A program made the translations under genes and the position numbers. 10,763 bases of DNA. Origin: Firmicutes bacterium UBA6648. Lineage in GTDB: Bacteria > Bacillota > Clostridia > Peptostreptococcales > Anaerovoracaceae. Shown piece after piece: positions 1 to 6,585 of this stretch. Within the stretch, counting starts at the first letter, position 1. Each line of letters opens with the position of its first letter. A model generated the notes under the pieces. The model searched no databases. It was not told the DNA's origin and saw only the letters and a list, made by a program, of their open reading frames with translations. The stretch spans positions 1 to 10,763 of the forward strand of contig DKLE01000126.1 of the NCBI GenBank assembly GCA_002455605.1, written 5' to 3'.

Positions 1-1965
1 CCAACTGTAGTCTTCCGTCCAGGTACCATCATTTCCGATTTTTTTAAGCTTATATAATCCGGAGGCTTCCTTTGCACCCTTTAGAATTTTATCAAACATC
101 TTTAAAAATTCTTCTGCACAGTCCGGATGAACATATTCGCACTCAATCAGGCTTTCCGGAACATTGTCGGTTTCTTCTTCCAGTCCAGCCCATTTTCTGC
201 TGCCCTTTGTTCTTATGATGCGCCGGTTTGCCAGATCATAATCCCATACCATCAAATTGGTTTGTTCTAAAGCAATGTGAATCTTCTTATCATTCAGCAG
301 CATTTCCTGCTTTACAGATTTCTCAAGCTTTCTATTACAATAAAGGGCGGCGGACATTCCCAGCCATAGCACACAGATTACAAATAAAATAAGTACCGGA
401 TATTTGTAGATATAATCAAAAGGTTCATCCTGATATTCACTAAATAAAATATTATTTAACACGATATTATTCATCTGACTTTGAGGAATATTGGTTATCG
501 CCTTATTTATTATTTTAGACAAAAGGATGTCACTGCTGTCAGGCACTGCAAAACAAATCTTATAGTTAAAATCCGGTGCCGCATAAGTTCTTATCCTGGT
601 AAAAGCCGCATGGGAACTAAAATAGTCCGCACTGTACGTAGGAATATAAGTAATATCTGCTTTTCCGTCATTAACCGCTTCCACACACTCCTTTATGTTA
701 TTATATGATATGAAGTGCTTATATTTTAGACTTTCCTGAAGCTTTTCAGTTAAATAATAATCTTTTACAACCGCTACTTTCAGGTCTTCCTCTGTATAAT
801 CTTTTACATAATACCGGGTAATCACGCTGACCGGTATATCCAAATAAGAAGCGGTCATTTTTACATTTTTTTCTGCCGCCCATTTATAATCGGCTCCAAA
901 GGATGCTATCAACTGGATTCTTTCATTATTTTCTTTTTCCCTATTGGAATACTCATCATAAATGACTCCTTCGAAAGTAAAGCCCGTTGATTTGCTGATC
1001 TCTTCCAATATATCGCCGGTAATACCCTGAATTTCACCCTTATCCTTATCATAATACTCAATTGGTATAAAATTGGCATGAACCCCCACCGTTATAACCG
1101 GATTATTCTTTATGTATTCCTGCTCACTTTGCGTTAAAGAGAAGCTTTTATCCTGTGGACTGCTGTAATATTTGTTATATAATTCTCCTGAAAACTCGGG
1201 AGATTTAACCGTTATTTCCTCCATAGCCGCATCTAACTGACTGCAAAGCTCATTCTGATTTTTATCCACTACCGCATAAAAAGCACTGGGGTTTAATCGA
1301 AAAACTACCCGTTCTCCTTCTAATTGTCTGACATTGCTTGTATATATGGCATCCACGATTTTTGAATCAAATAAAGCCCTTTTCATTTCTTCGTCTGTAG
1401 AAAATGAAATTAAATGATATTGAATATTATTCTTTTCTAAATAATTTTTTATTTCATCATTACAGGAACTTCCTGCTAAAACTCCGATGGTTATTCCCTG
1501 TAAAGAATTAATGTCCTCCCTGTTATACTTATTATTATCTTCACTGGTAGATAAGATTCCGTAGTTCTCAGCCATTGGAAAGCTGGGAAATAAAAACTGT
1601 TCTTCCGTATTTTTTGTTTTCTTTACATTGCAGACCAAGTCTACATCTCCGTCTTTAAGCATCTGCAAGGCCTCTTTATAAGTGAGGCGGTGCTTCTCCT
1701 TTGTTTCCACATTCTTTTTCTCATACACAAAATCATATGTCCACCCTGTGTACTTTGCAATCTCCATTAAATATTCATAACCATACCCGCTGAAATATCC
1801 TTCCGGTGAAACATCATTATATCCATCCAACTGGAAATATCCAACTCTTACAATATTTGACTGATTATTTCCTTCTGCAAAGGCGGTATACGGTATAAAA
1901 TTGCTGAAAATAATTATCACTGTAATTATTACAACAAGCTTTATAGGTCTTTTTTTCCGTGACAT
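1..1965 (-). CDS. Membrane sensor with two PBP-like domains and a PAS-like domain (N-terminal part; probable c-di-GMP signalling protein)
   Basis: The frame is open from an ATG at 1965 to the window edge, giving 655 residues with no stop, so the C-terminus is missing. Residues 1-30 are a signal peptide: basic MSRKKR, a hydrophobic stretch, then an AFA|EG cleavage site. Residues about 36-260 and 280-510 resemble two tandem SBP_bac_3 (amino-acid-type solute-binding) domains, opening with VRVGYFQLDG and ITVGVHANF. A transmembrane helix follows at about 522-545 (YPVLILFVICVLWLGM), then a cytoplasmic PAS-like domain from about 560 (ALEQTNLMVWDYDL). Clostridial proteins of this layout usually end in GGDEF and/or EAL domains that make or break c-di-GMP; a histidine kinase C-terminus is also possible. 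That part is inferred because it is not in the window. The ligand is unknown. The start is supported by AAAGG at 1976-1980 and by the promoter upstream. The gene diverges from the aro operon. Confidence 0.85.
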   Translation of the reverse strand, partial: MSRKKRPIKLVVIITVIIIFSNFIPYTAFAEGNNQSNIVRVGYFQLDGYNDVSPEGYFSGYGYEYLMEIAKYTGWTYDFVYEKKNVETKEKHRLTYKEALQMLKDGDVDLVCNVKKTKNTEEQFLFPSFPMAENYGILSTSEDNNKYNREDINSLQGITIGVLAGSSCNDEIKNYLEKNNIQYHLISFSTDEEMKRALFDSKIVDAIYTSNVRQLEGERVVFRLNPSAFYAVVDKNQNELCSQLDAAMEEITVKSPEFSGELYNKYYSSPQDKSFSLTQSEQEYIKNNPVITVGVHANFIPIEYYDKDKGEIQGITGDILEEISKSTGFTFEGVIYDEYSNREKENNERIQLIASFGADYKWAAEKNVKMTASYLDIPVSVITRYYVKDYTEEDLKVAVVKDYYLTEKLQESLKYKHFISYNNIKECVEAVNDGKADITYIPTYSADYFSSHAAFTRIRTYAAPDFNYKICFAVPDSSDILLSKIINKAITNIPQSQMNNIVLNNILFSEYQDEPFDYIYKYPVLILFVICVLWLGMSAALYCNRKLEKSVKQEMLLNDKKIHIALEQTNLMVWDYDLANRRIIRTKGSRKWAGLEEETDNVPESLIECEYVHPDCAEEFLKMFDKILKGAKEASGLYKLKKIGNDGTWTEDYSW

Positions 1966-2012
1966 TGCTTCGTTACCTTTCAAACAACTATACCTATTTT
2001 TATTTTTTCCTT

Positions 2013-2042
2013 ATTATACATTTTATGCAGTTTAATCGTCAA
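2013..2042 (-). promoter_or_regulatory. Sigma-A-type promoter of the sensor gene
   Basis: Read on the minus strand, TTGACG (2037-2042) and a perfect TATAAT (2013-2018) are separated by 18 bp. Transcription should start near 2006, leaving a 5' UTR of about 40 nt before the ATG at 1965. The match is to consensus only. Confidence 0.7.
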
Positions 2043-2075
2043 CGAGCAAAAAAAAAGATAATTTTCAAAAAAACC

Positions 2076-2104
2076 TTTACATTGTAATCTCTAAGTTGTA
2101 TAAT
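2076..2104 (+). promoter_or_regulatory. Sigma-A-type promoter of the aromatic operon leader
   Basis: TTTACA (2076-2081) and a perfect TATAAT (2099-2104) are separated by 17 bp. Runs of nine A (2048-2056) and seven A (2067-2073) lie just upstream, where an UP element would sit. The predicted start near 2111 gives a leader RNA of about 230 nt up to the terminator at 2344. It is the only strong plus-strand promoter I see ahead of the eight-gene cluster, and it lies back to back with the sensor promoter, the two -35 boxes being 33 bp apart. Confidence 0.75.
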
Positions 2105-2160
2105 CTAACACAATAACACAAATTTTTAGTGAACAAAAACAAAATCGAAAGGGTAAGTCC

Positions 2161-2271
2161 ATGAAAAATGTAATTAATTGGGCAGTTGAATATTTTTATT
2201 TTAGCTTTACTTTCTACTTTAGAAGTAAGGCTTATTTGAATTTCACTGCAAAAATGGGCACTCTGGTTTAA
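2161..2271 (+). CDS. Aromatic-residue-rich leader peptide (36 aa) of a putative attenuator
   Basis: This short frame runs from ATG at 2161 to TAA at 2269-2271. AAAGGG at 2148-2153 gives a 7-nt spacing to the start. The peptide begins MKNVINWAV and contains the run EYFYFSFTFYF (residues 10-20). In total it has six Phe (12, 14, 16, 18, 20, 28), four Tyr (11, 13, 19, 25) and one Trp (7). It lies between a strong promoter and an intrinsic terminator that precedes the Phe/Tyr biosynthetic operon. This is the arrangement of the enterobacterial pheL and trpL leader peptides, whose slow translation signals shortage of the end-product amino acid. The role is inferred; no homologue of this exact peptide is known to me. 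It could instead be a small hydrophobic protein, but its position and residue bias argue for a sensor of charged tRNA-Phe/Tyr. Confidence 0.8.
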   Translation: MKNVINWAVEYFYFSFTFYFRSKAYLNFTAKMGTLV

Positions 2272-2330
2272 TGGATTTATAAATCTATTAAAAAACACAT
2301 AGAAAAGTTAGAGTCCGCAGGTGAAATTCA
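2182..2330 (+). promoter_or_regulatory. Putative ribosome-mediated attenuator: protector and antiterminator pairings
   Basis: Three upstream pairings can be drawn by hand. (1) Protector: 2182-2190 pairs with 2242-2249 (8 bp, T2187 bulged), enclosing (2) a hairpin, 2204-2216 with 2220-2231 (12 bp, one bulged T, 3-nt loop), inside the Phe/Tyr codon run. (3) Antiterminator: 2237-2249 pairs with 2317-2330 (13 bp, G2320 bulged). A nested helix, 2257-2264 with 2310-2316 (7 bp, one bulge), stacks within it. The antiterminator uses the 5' arm and loop of the terminator, so the two exclude each other; the protector uses 2242-2249, so it blocks the antiterminator. A ribosome stalled on the codons at 2191-2220 should break the protector and leave 2237-2249 free, allowing read-through into aroF. 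The pairings are seen in the sequence; the mechanism is inferred. Confidence 0.7.
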
Positions 2331-2344
2331 CTTGCGGATTTTTT
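2314..2344 (+). terminator. Intrinsic terminator (attenuator) ahead of aroF
   Basis: TCCGCAGGTG (2314-2323) pairs with CACTTGCGGA (2329-2338), giving a 10-bp stem with one G-U pair and an AAATT loop, followed at once by six T (2339-2344). It ends 18 nt before the aroF ATG and 43 nt after the leader stop codon ends at 2271. A terminator placed between the promoter and the first gene of an operon only makes sense as a regulated attenuator. Confidence 0.9.
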
Positions 2345-2362
2345 AGTTTGGAGGTAAATATT

Positions 2363-3376
2363 ATGGTCATTATCTTAAAAAACAATCCCGATCAAAAACA
2401 ATTGGACAATTTATTATCCTGGTTAAAAAGTATGAATCTTGGAATTCATATGAGTGAAGGTGCAAATACTACCCTTATTGGATTAATAGGAGACACCTCA
2501 GGAGTTGATATGGAATTGATAAACGCCCTTGACATTGTGGAAACAGTAAAAAGAATACAAGAGCCTTATAAAAATGCAAATAAAAAATTTCACCCGGATT
2601 CCACTGTGGTAGATATTTCCGGAGTTAAAATAGGCGGAGGAAACTTTCAGATCATCGCTGGGCCTTGCTCTGTTGAATCGAAAGATCAAATCTGCCAGGT
2701 AGCTATGGATGTAAAGGCCGCCGGAGCCGCTTTATACCGAGGCGGTGCATTTAAACCGAGAACTTCTCCTTACGCTTTCCAGGGAATGAGGGAGGAGGGG
2801 ATAAAGCTTCTTCTTGAAGCAAAAAAGGTTTCCGGCCTGCCGATTGTCACAGAAGTAATGGATATATCCCATCTGCCATTATTTGAACAGGTGGATGTCA
2901 TACAAGTAGGGGCAAGAAACATGCAGAATTTTGAACTCTTAAAAGAATTAGGAACTTTAAAGAAGCCCATTCTTCTGAAAAGAGGATTGTCCAGTACCTT
3001 ACAGGAATTCCTTATGAGTGCAGAATATATTATGGCCGGGGGCAATGAAGACGTCATTCTTTGTGAAAGAGGAATCCGTACCTTTGAGACAGCCACCAGA
3101 AACACTTTAGATTTAGCCAGCATTCCTCTTTTGAAGTCCATGACTCATCTGCCTATTATCGTGGATCCAAGCCACGCCACAGGAATCGCAAAATTAGTAA
3201 AGCCTATGGCTCTGGCCGCAGCAGCCTGCGGTGCTGACGGTCTGATGATAGAAGTTCATAATGATCCTGCTCACGCCCTTTGCGACGGAGCACAATCTCT
3301 TACACCAGAAGCTTTTAAAGATGTGGCTGAGGCAGTTCGGGCAATTTTACCTTACAGCTTTAAGGGGGACAGATAA
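2363..3376 (+). CDS. aroF: 3-deoxy-7-phosphoheptulonate (DAHP) synthase, type I-beta with N-terminal regulatory domain
   Basis: This enzyme condenses PEP with erythrose-4-phosphate, the committed step of the shikimate pathway. The 337 residues match the length of the Thermotoga-type enzyme. Residues 1-70 (MVIILKNNPD...) form the ferredoxin-like domain that mediates Phe/Tyr feedback in that type. The barrel from about 95 carries AGPCSVES (99-106), YRGGAFKPRTSPYAFQG (125-141), VGARNMQN (182-189), KRGLS (206-210), DPSHATG (268-274) and the late IEVHNDP (296-302). Expected metal ligands are C102, H271, E297 and D308. I chose the ATG at 2363 because GGAGG (2350-2354) lies 8 nt upstream. An in-frame GTG at 2321 falls inside the terminator hairpin and has no ribosome binding site. 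It is the first structural gene after the attenuator; tyrA follows with no gap. Confidence 0.96.
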   Translation: MVIILKNNPDQKQLDNLLSWLKSMNLGIHMSEGANTTLIGLIGDTSGVDMELINALDIVETVKRIQEPYKNANKKFHPDSTVVDISGVKIGGGNFQIIAGPCSVESKDQICQVAMDVKAAGAALYRGGAFKPRTSPYAFQGMREEGIKLLLEAKKVSGLPIVTEVMDISHLPLFEQVDVIQVGARNMQNFELLKELGTLKKPILLKRGLSSTLQEFLMSAEYIMAGGNEDVILCERGIRTFETATRNTLDLASIPLLKSMTHLPIIVDPSHATGIAKLVKPMALAAAACGADGLMIEVHNDPAHALCDGAQSLTPEAFKDVAEAVRAILPYSFKGDR

Positions 3377-4219
3377 ATGAATATCGGAATAATCGGACTT
3401 GGACTTATCGGCGGTTCTATGGCAAAAGCCATAAAGCAAAACACTCCCTATAAAGTTTTCGGTTACGATCGTCAAGATACGATTATAAAAAAGGCCGTTC
3501 TTATGGGCGCAATTGATGAAATGCTAACAGAGGATCAGATTTCCTCCTGTGATCTATTAATTGTGGCCCTTTATCCACAGGACGCAATTGACTTTGTTAA
3601 GGCACATGCCAACTCCATAAAAAAAGGAGCTATTGTCCTGGATTGCTGCGGGGTCAAGCGGGTTATCTGTCAGGCACTGGAACCTCTTGCCGCACAAAAC
3701 GGTTTTATCTTTATGGGCGGTCATCCCATGGCAGGACTGGCACATGCCGGATTTACACACGCCAAAAAAGCTTTATTTAACAACGCTTCCATGGTTTTAA
3801 CCCCCACAAAGGGCACTCGGATTGAAGAAGTTCAGAAGATTAAGCTTCTTTGTGAAAGCATCGGTTTTACAAATACGCAGATATCTACCCCTGAAGAGCA
3901 TGATCGGGTCATTGCCTTCACTTCTCAATTGGCTCATGTGGTATCAAGCGCTTATATAAAAAGTCCTTCTGCACTTGAACACAAAGGTTTCTCTGCAGGG
4001 AGCTACAAGGATATGACCAGAGTTGCCAAGCTGAATGAAGCCATGTGGGCGGAGCTTTTTCTGGATAATCCTGAATTTCTCGCCGAAGAAATAGATGGTC
4101 TTATCCAACGGCTGAGCCAATATAGTAAAGCCGTAAAAGAAAACGATGGGGATACGCTAAAAGAGCTTTTAAGGCTGGGAAAAGAACGTAAGATGATTAT
4201 AGATGGAGAAAAATTTTAA
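3377..4219 (+). CDS. tyrA: Prephenate dehydrogenase (TyrA), no ACT domain
   Basis: Oxidative decarboxylation of prephenate to 4-hydroxyphenylpyruvate, the Tyr branch. The 280 residues open with a Rossmann motif GLGLIGGS (7-14), and the second strand ends in D31 (FGYDR), which suggests NAD rather than NADP. HPMAG (116-120, H116) and SQLAH (183-187, H187) are the substrate-site histidine motifs of the family; GSYKDMTRVA (208-217) follows. The usual D-x-G-S-V-K stretch is DCCGVK (89-94) here, so the serine is replaced by glycine. There is no C-terminal ACT domain and no fused chorismate mutase, so Tyr feedback may rest on AroF and the leader. The ATG directly follows the aroF stop, with GGGGG at 3364-3368 as ribosome binding site; the stop overlaps the aroB start by one base (TAATG), which points to translational coupling. 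Confidence 0.94.
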   Translation: MNIGIIGLGLIGGSMAKAIKQNTPYKVFGYDRQDTIIKKAVLMGAIDEMLTEDQISSCDLLIVALYPQDAIDFVKAHANSIKKGAIVLDCCGVKRVICQALEPLAAQNGFIFMGGHPMAGLAHAGFTHAKKALFNNASMVLTPTKGTRIEEVQKIKLLCESIGFTNTQISTPEEHDRVIAFTSQLAHVVSSAYIKSPSALEHKGFSAGSYKDMTRVAKLNEAMWAELFLDNPEFLAEEIDGLIQRLSQYSKAVKENDGDTLKELLRLGKERKMIIDGEKF

Positions 4220-5313
4220 TGGAAAAGATTCAGGTGAAAGCCTCTAGAAATTATGAAATAATAATAGGAAGAAATCTTTTAAAGGACACAGCAAAATATA
4301 TATCACAGGTTATGGAACCTTGTAAGGTGTGTCTCATATCAGACGATACGGTTTACCGGCTGTACGGAGAAGAAGTCAAAAATTCCCTTACAGCTTCGGG
4401 CTTTGAAGTCTGCTCCTTTATATTCGAAAAAGGAGAAAAATCTAAGAATATAAAAACCGTAAGCTCTGCCTTAGAACTGATGGCAGAAAATAATTTCACC
4501 AGAAGTGATTTAATAATCGCTTTGGGCGGGGGGATTACAGGAGATATTGCCGGATTTGCCGCCTCTGTTTTTCTTCGCGGAATACAATTCGTTCAAATTC
4601 CTACAACCTTTCTGGCTGCGGTGGACTCTTCTATAGGAGGAAAAACCGGAGTTAACCTGGAAAGCGGAAAAAATCTGGTAGGAGCTTTCTGGCAGCCTTC
4701 ATTGGTTCTTTGTGACTGTGACACCTTTTCCACCTTGTCCTATGATATATTTCTGGACGGAATCGCAGAGGCCTTAAAATATGGTGCCATAATTGACCGT
4801 TCCCTATTCGATTTGCTGATACAGCATGGAGATAAAATTTTTACTTCCTCTAAACAAGGACCATGGGACACCTGCACAGATATAATCACTGAGGTGGTAA
4901 AGCAATGTGTCAGCATAAAACGAGATATCGTTATGAAGGATGAGCGGGATACCGGAATAAGGCAGCTTCTTAATTTCGGCCATACCATTGGCCATGCAAT
5001 TGAAAAATGCAGTAAATACTCCATCACTCACGGCCATGGGGTGGCGTTGGGGATGCTGATCGTCGCCAAAGCTTCTTACGCCTTTGGATGGAGTGAAGTG
5101 GATTGTTCTGGGGAAATAAAACAAGCTCTTGATAACTTTGGATTCCCCCTTAACAGTCCCTTTAGTTCGGAGGAACTCACTGCAGTGGCTTTAAAGGATA
5201 AAAAACGTACCGGAGAAAGCATTACATTGGTTGTACCGGCTCATATAGGTCATTGCTATTTGAAAAAAATAGATATATCCCTTTTAAACACTTTTATAAA
5301 TAACGGCTTATAA
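4219..5313 (+). CDS. aroB: 3-dehydroquinate synthase
   Basis: Converts DAHP to 3-dehydroquinate using NAD and a divalent metal, the second pathway step. The 364 residues are the normal family length. Visible motifs are GEKSKN (72-77), the glycine-rich NAD loop ALGGGITGDIAGF (101-113), QIPTTFLAAVDSSIGGKTGVN (126-146), AEALKYG (183-189), LLNFGHTIGHAIE (250-262) and HGHGVALGM (271-279). The family metal ligands correspond to E184, H255 and H271. DKKRTG (337-342) is the late conserved lysine motif. The start ATG overlaps the tyrA stop by one base, and GGAG at 4205-4208 within the end of tyrA is the likely ribosome binding site. All expected catalytic residues appear present, so I take it as functional. 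Confidence 0.96.
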   Translation: MEKIQVKASRNYEIIIGRNLLKDTAKYISQVMEPCKVCLISDDTVYRLYGEEVKNSLTASGFEVCSFIFEKGEKSKNIKTVSSALELMAENNFTRSDLIIALGGGITGDIAGFAASVFLRGIQFVQIPTTFLAAVDSSIGGKTGVNLESGKNLVGAFWQPSLVLCDCDTFSTLSYDIFLDGIAEALKYGAIIDRSLFDLLIQHGDKIFTSSKQGPWDTCTDIITEVVKQCVSIKRDIVMKDERDTGIRQLLNFGHTIGHAIEKCSKYSITHGHGVALGMLIVAKASYAFGWSEVDCSGEIKQALDNFGFPLNSPFSSEELTAVALKDKKRTGESITLVVPAHIGHCYLKKIDISLLNTFINNGL

Positions 5314-5337
5314 TTACAGTATTGGAGAAATAGCTTT

Positions 5338-6585
5338 ATGAATATAAAAATCATCCCAAAACCATTAAGCGGAACCGTCAGCTCTATAGCTTCCAAATCT
5401 CACGCCCACAGGCTCATGATTGCGGCTTCACTTTGTGCGGTTCCCTGCCAAGTAAATATTTCTCATATGAATGAGGATCTGGAAGCTACACGAAATTGCC
5501 TATCACAATTAAACGATGATGAACCAGTTCTTGACTGCAATGAAAGCGGCTCTACTTTACGATTCATGCTTCCCATCTCTATGGCATTAAAAAACAAAGC
5601 TACCTTTTGGGGCGCCGGAAGGTTACCGGAAAGACCGCTTTCCCCTCTAAAAGAGGAAATGGAATCTCATGGCTGTACCTTTCATACCTTTCCATCTCTC
5701 CAGACTGAAAAATCCAGACCAATCTTTACTGTATCCGGCCGATTAAAGGGCGGTATCTTTAATCTTGCGGGAAATATAAGTTCACAATATATTACCGGCT
5801 TATTGTTTGCCCTTCCTCTGTTAGAGGAAGACAGCACCTTAAACATTACATCAAAGCTGGAATCTATCGGATATATTACGCTTACTCTGGAAGTTCTAAA
5901 GCTTTTTGGGCTCAATATAAAGTTTACACCTTCGGAACCATTTCAAGAGAATCAAACATGTTCATTTTTTATCAAAGGCGGTCAGCAATATATTTCTCCC
6001 GGAGAAGTAACAGCGGAAGGCGATTGGTCCAATGCTGCTTTCTGGATTGCTGCGGATGTTCTCAGCAGACTGGTTCATGATTCTTCTCAGCAACGGGTAT
6101 CTTGCTCGAATTTAAACTTTAATTCCTCCCAAGGCGATAAAGAAATCATTTCTTTCACGCAAACAATTACAGCTGTGTCAAATCAAAACAAAAAATTGTC
6201 CTTTGACGTATCTGATGTTCCCGATCTGGTTCCTGTTCTCGCGGTTTTGGCAGCTTCCCGTCAAGGAACTACAGAGATTATGAATGCCTCCAGATTAAGA
6301 ATTAAAGAGAGTGATCGCTTAACTACGGTTCGTGAAATAATTGAGGCCCTCGGAGGAGATGTTACCGAGCTTTCAGACGGCCTTGTCATAAACGGCACCG
6401 GAAAGCTTCAGGGGGGTACAGTCAATGGCCATAACGATCATCGCATTGTTATGGCAGCGTCCATTGCATCTATACTGTGCAGGGAACCGGTTACTATACT
6501 CGGTGCTCAGGCCGTAAATAAATCATACCCCAAGTTCTTTGATGACTTTACTAAACTGGGAGGTGAATACCATGTCCTCGGATAA
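5338..6585 (+). CDS. aroA: 3-phosphoshikimate 1-carboxyvinyltransferase (EPSP synthase)
   Basis: Transfers the enolpyruvyl group of PEP to shikimate-3-phosphate, the sixth step. The 415 residues form the usual two-lobed enzyme. Conserved motifs: SKSHAHR (19-25; K20, S21 and R25 bind substrate), NESGSTLRF (68-76, the counterpart of the NAGTA loop that governs glyphosate sensitivity), GRLPERPL (94-101), ISSQ (147-150), GDWSNAAF (228-235), DVPD (293-296), KESDRL (323-328), DHR (367-369) and NKSYPKF (394-400). The PEP-site loop differs from the enterobacterial NAGTA form (S70-G71-S72), as is common in Gram-positive enzymes; inhibitor sensitivity cannot be read from this alone. GGAGA at 5324-5328 is 9 nt before the ATG, and the gap to aroB is 24 nt. 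Its 3' end overlaps aroC by 14 nt. Confidence 0.95.
   Translation: MNIKIIPKPLSGTVSSIASKSHAHRLMIAASLCAVPCQVNISHMNEDLEATRNCLSQLNDDEPVLDCNESGSTLRFMLPISMALKNKATFWGAGRLPERPLSPLKEEMESHGCTFHTFPSLQTEKSRPIFTVSGRLKGGIFNLAGNISSQYITGLLFALPLLEEDSTLNITSKLESIGYITLTLEVLKLFGLNIKFTPSEPFQENQTCSFFIKGGQQYISPGEVTAEGDWSNAAFWIAADVLSRLVHDSSQQRVSCSNLNFNSSQGDKEIISFTQTITAVSNQNKKLSFDVSDVPDLVPVLAVLAASRQGTTEIMNASRLRIKESDRLTTVREIIEALGGDVTELSDGLVINGTGKLQGGTVNGHNDHRIVMAASIASILCREPVTILGAQAVNKSYPKFFDDFTKLGGEYHVLG

Noticed and set aside
481..708. Plus-strand 75-codon frame within the sensor gene
   Set aside because: It is antisense to the continuous 655-codon sensor frame and has no recognisable features.
2077..2298. Minus-strand 73-codon frame across the leader region
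   Set aside because: It is the antisense of the Phe/Tyr leader and terminator approach, has no family resemblance, and runs through the plus-strand promoter.
2321..2362. GTG start at 2321 that would extend aroF by 14 residues
   Set aside because: It lies inside the terminator stem without a ribosome binding site, whereas ATG 2363 has GGAGG 8 nt upstream and matches the family N-terminus.
2105..2362. T-box riboswitch or TRAP site in the aro leader
   Set aside because: No T-box consensus, no specifier-loop architecture and no spaced GAG/TAG triplets were seen; the leader peptide explains the terminator better.
6539..6571. Upstream ATG for aroC at 6539
   Set aside because: The extra 11 residues come from aroA coding sequence; ATG 6572 has GGGAGGTG at the right distance.
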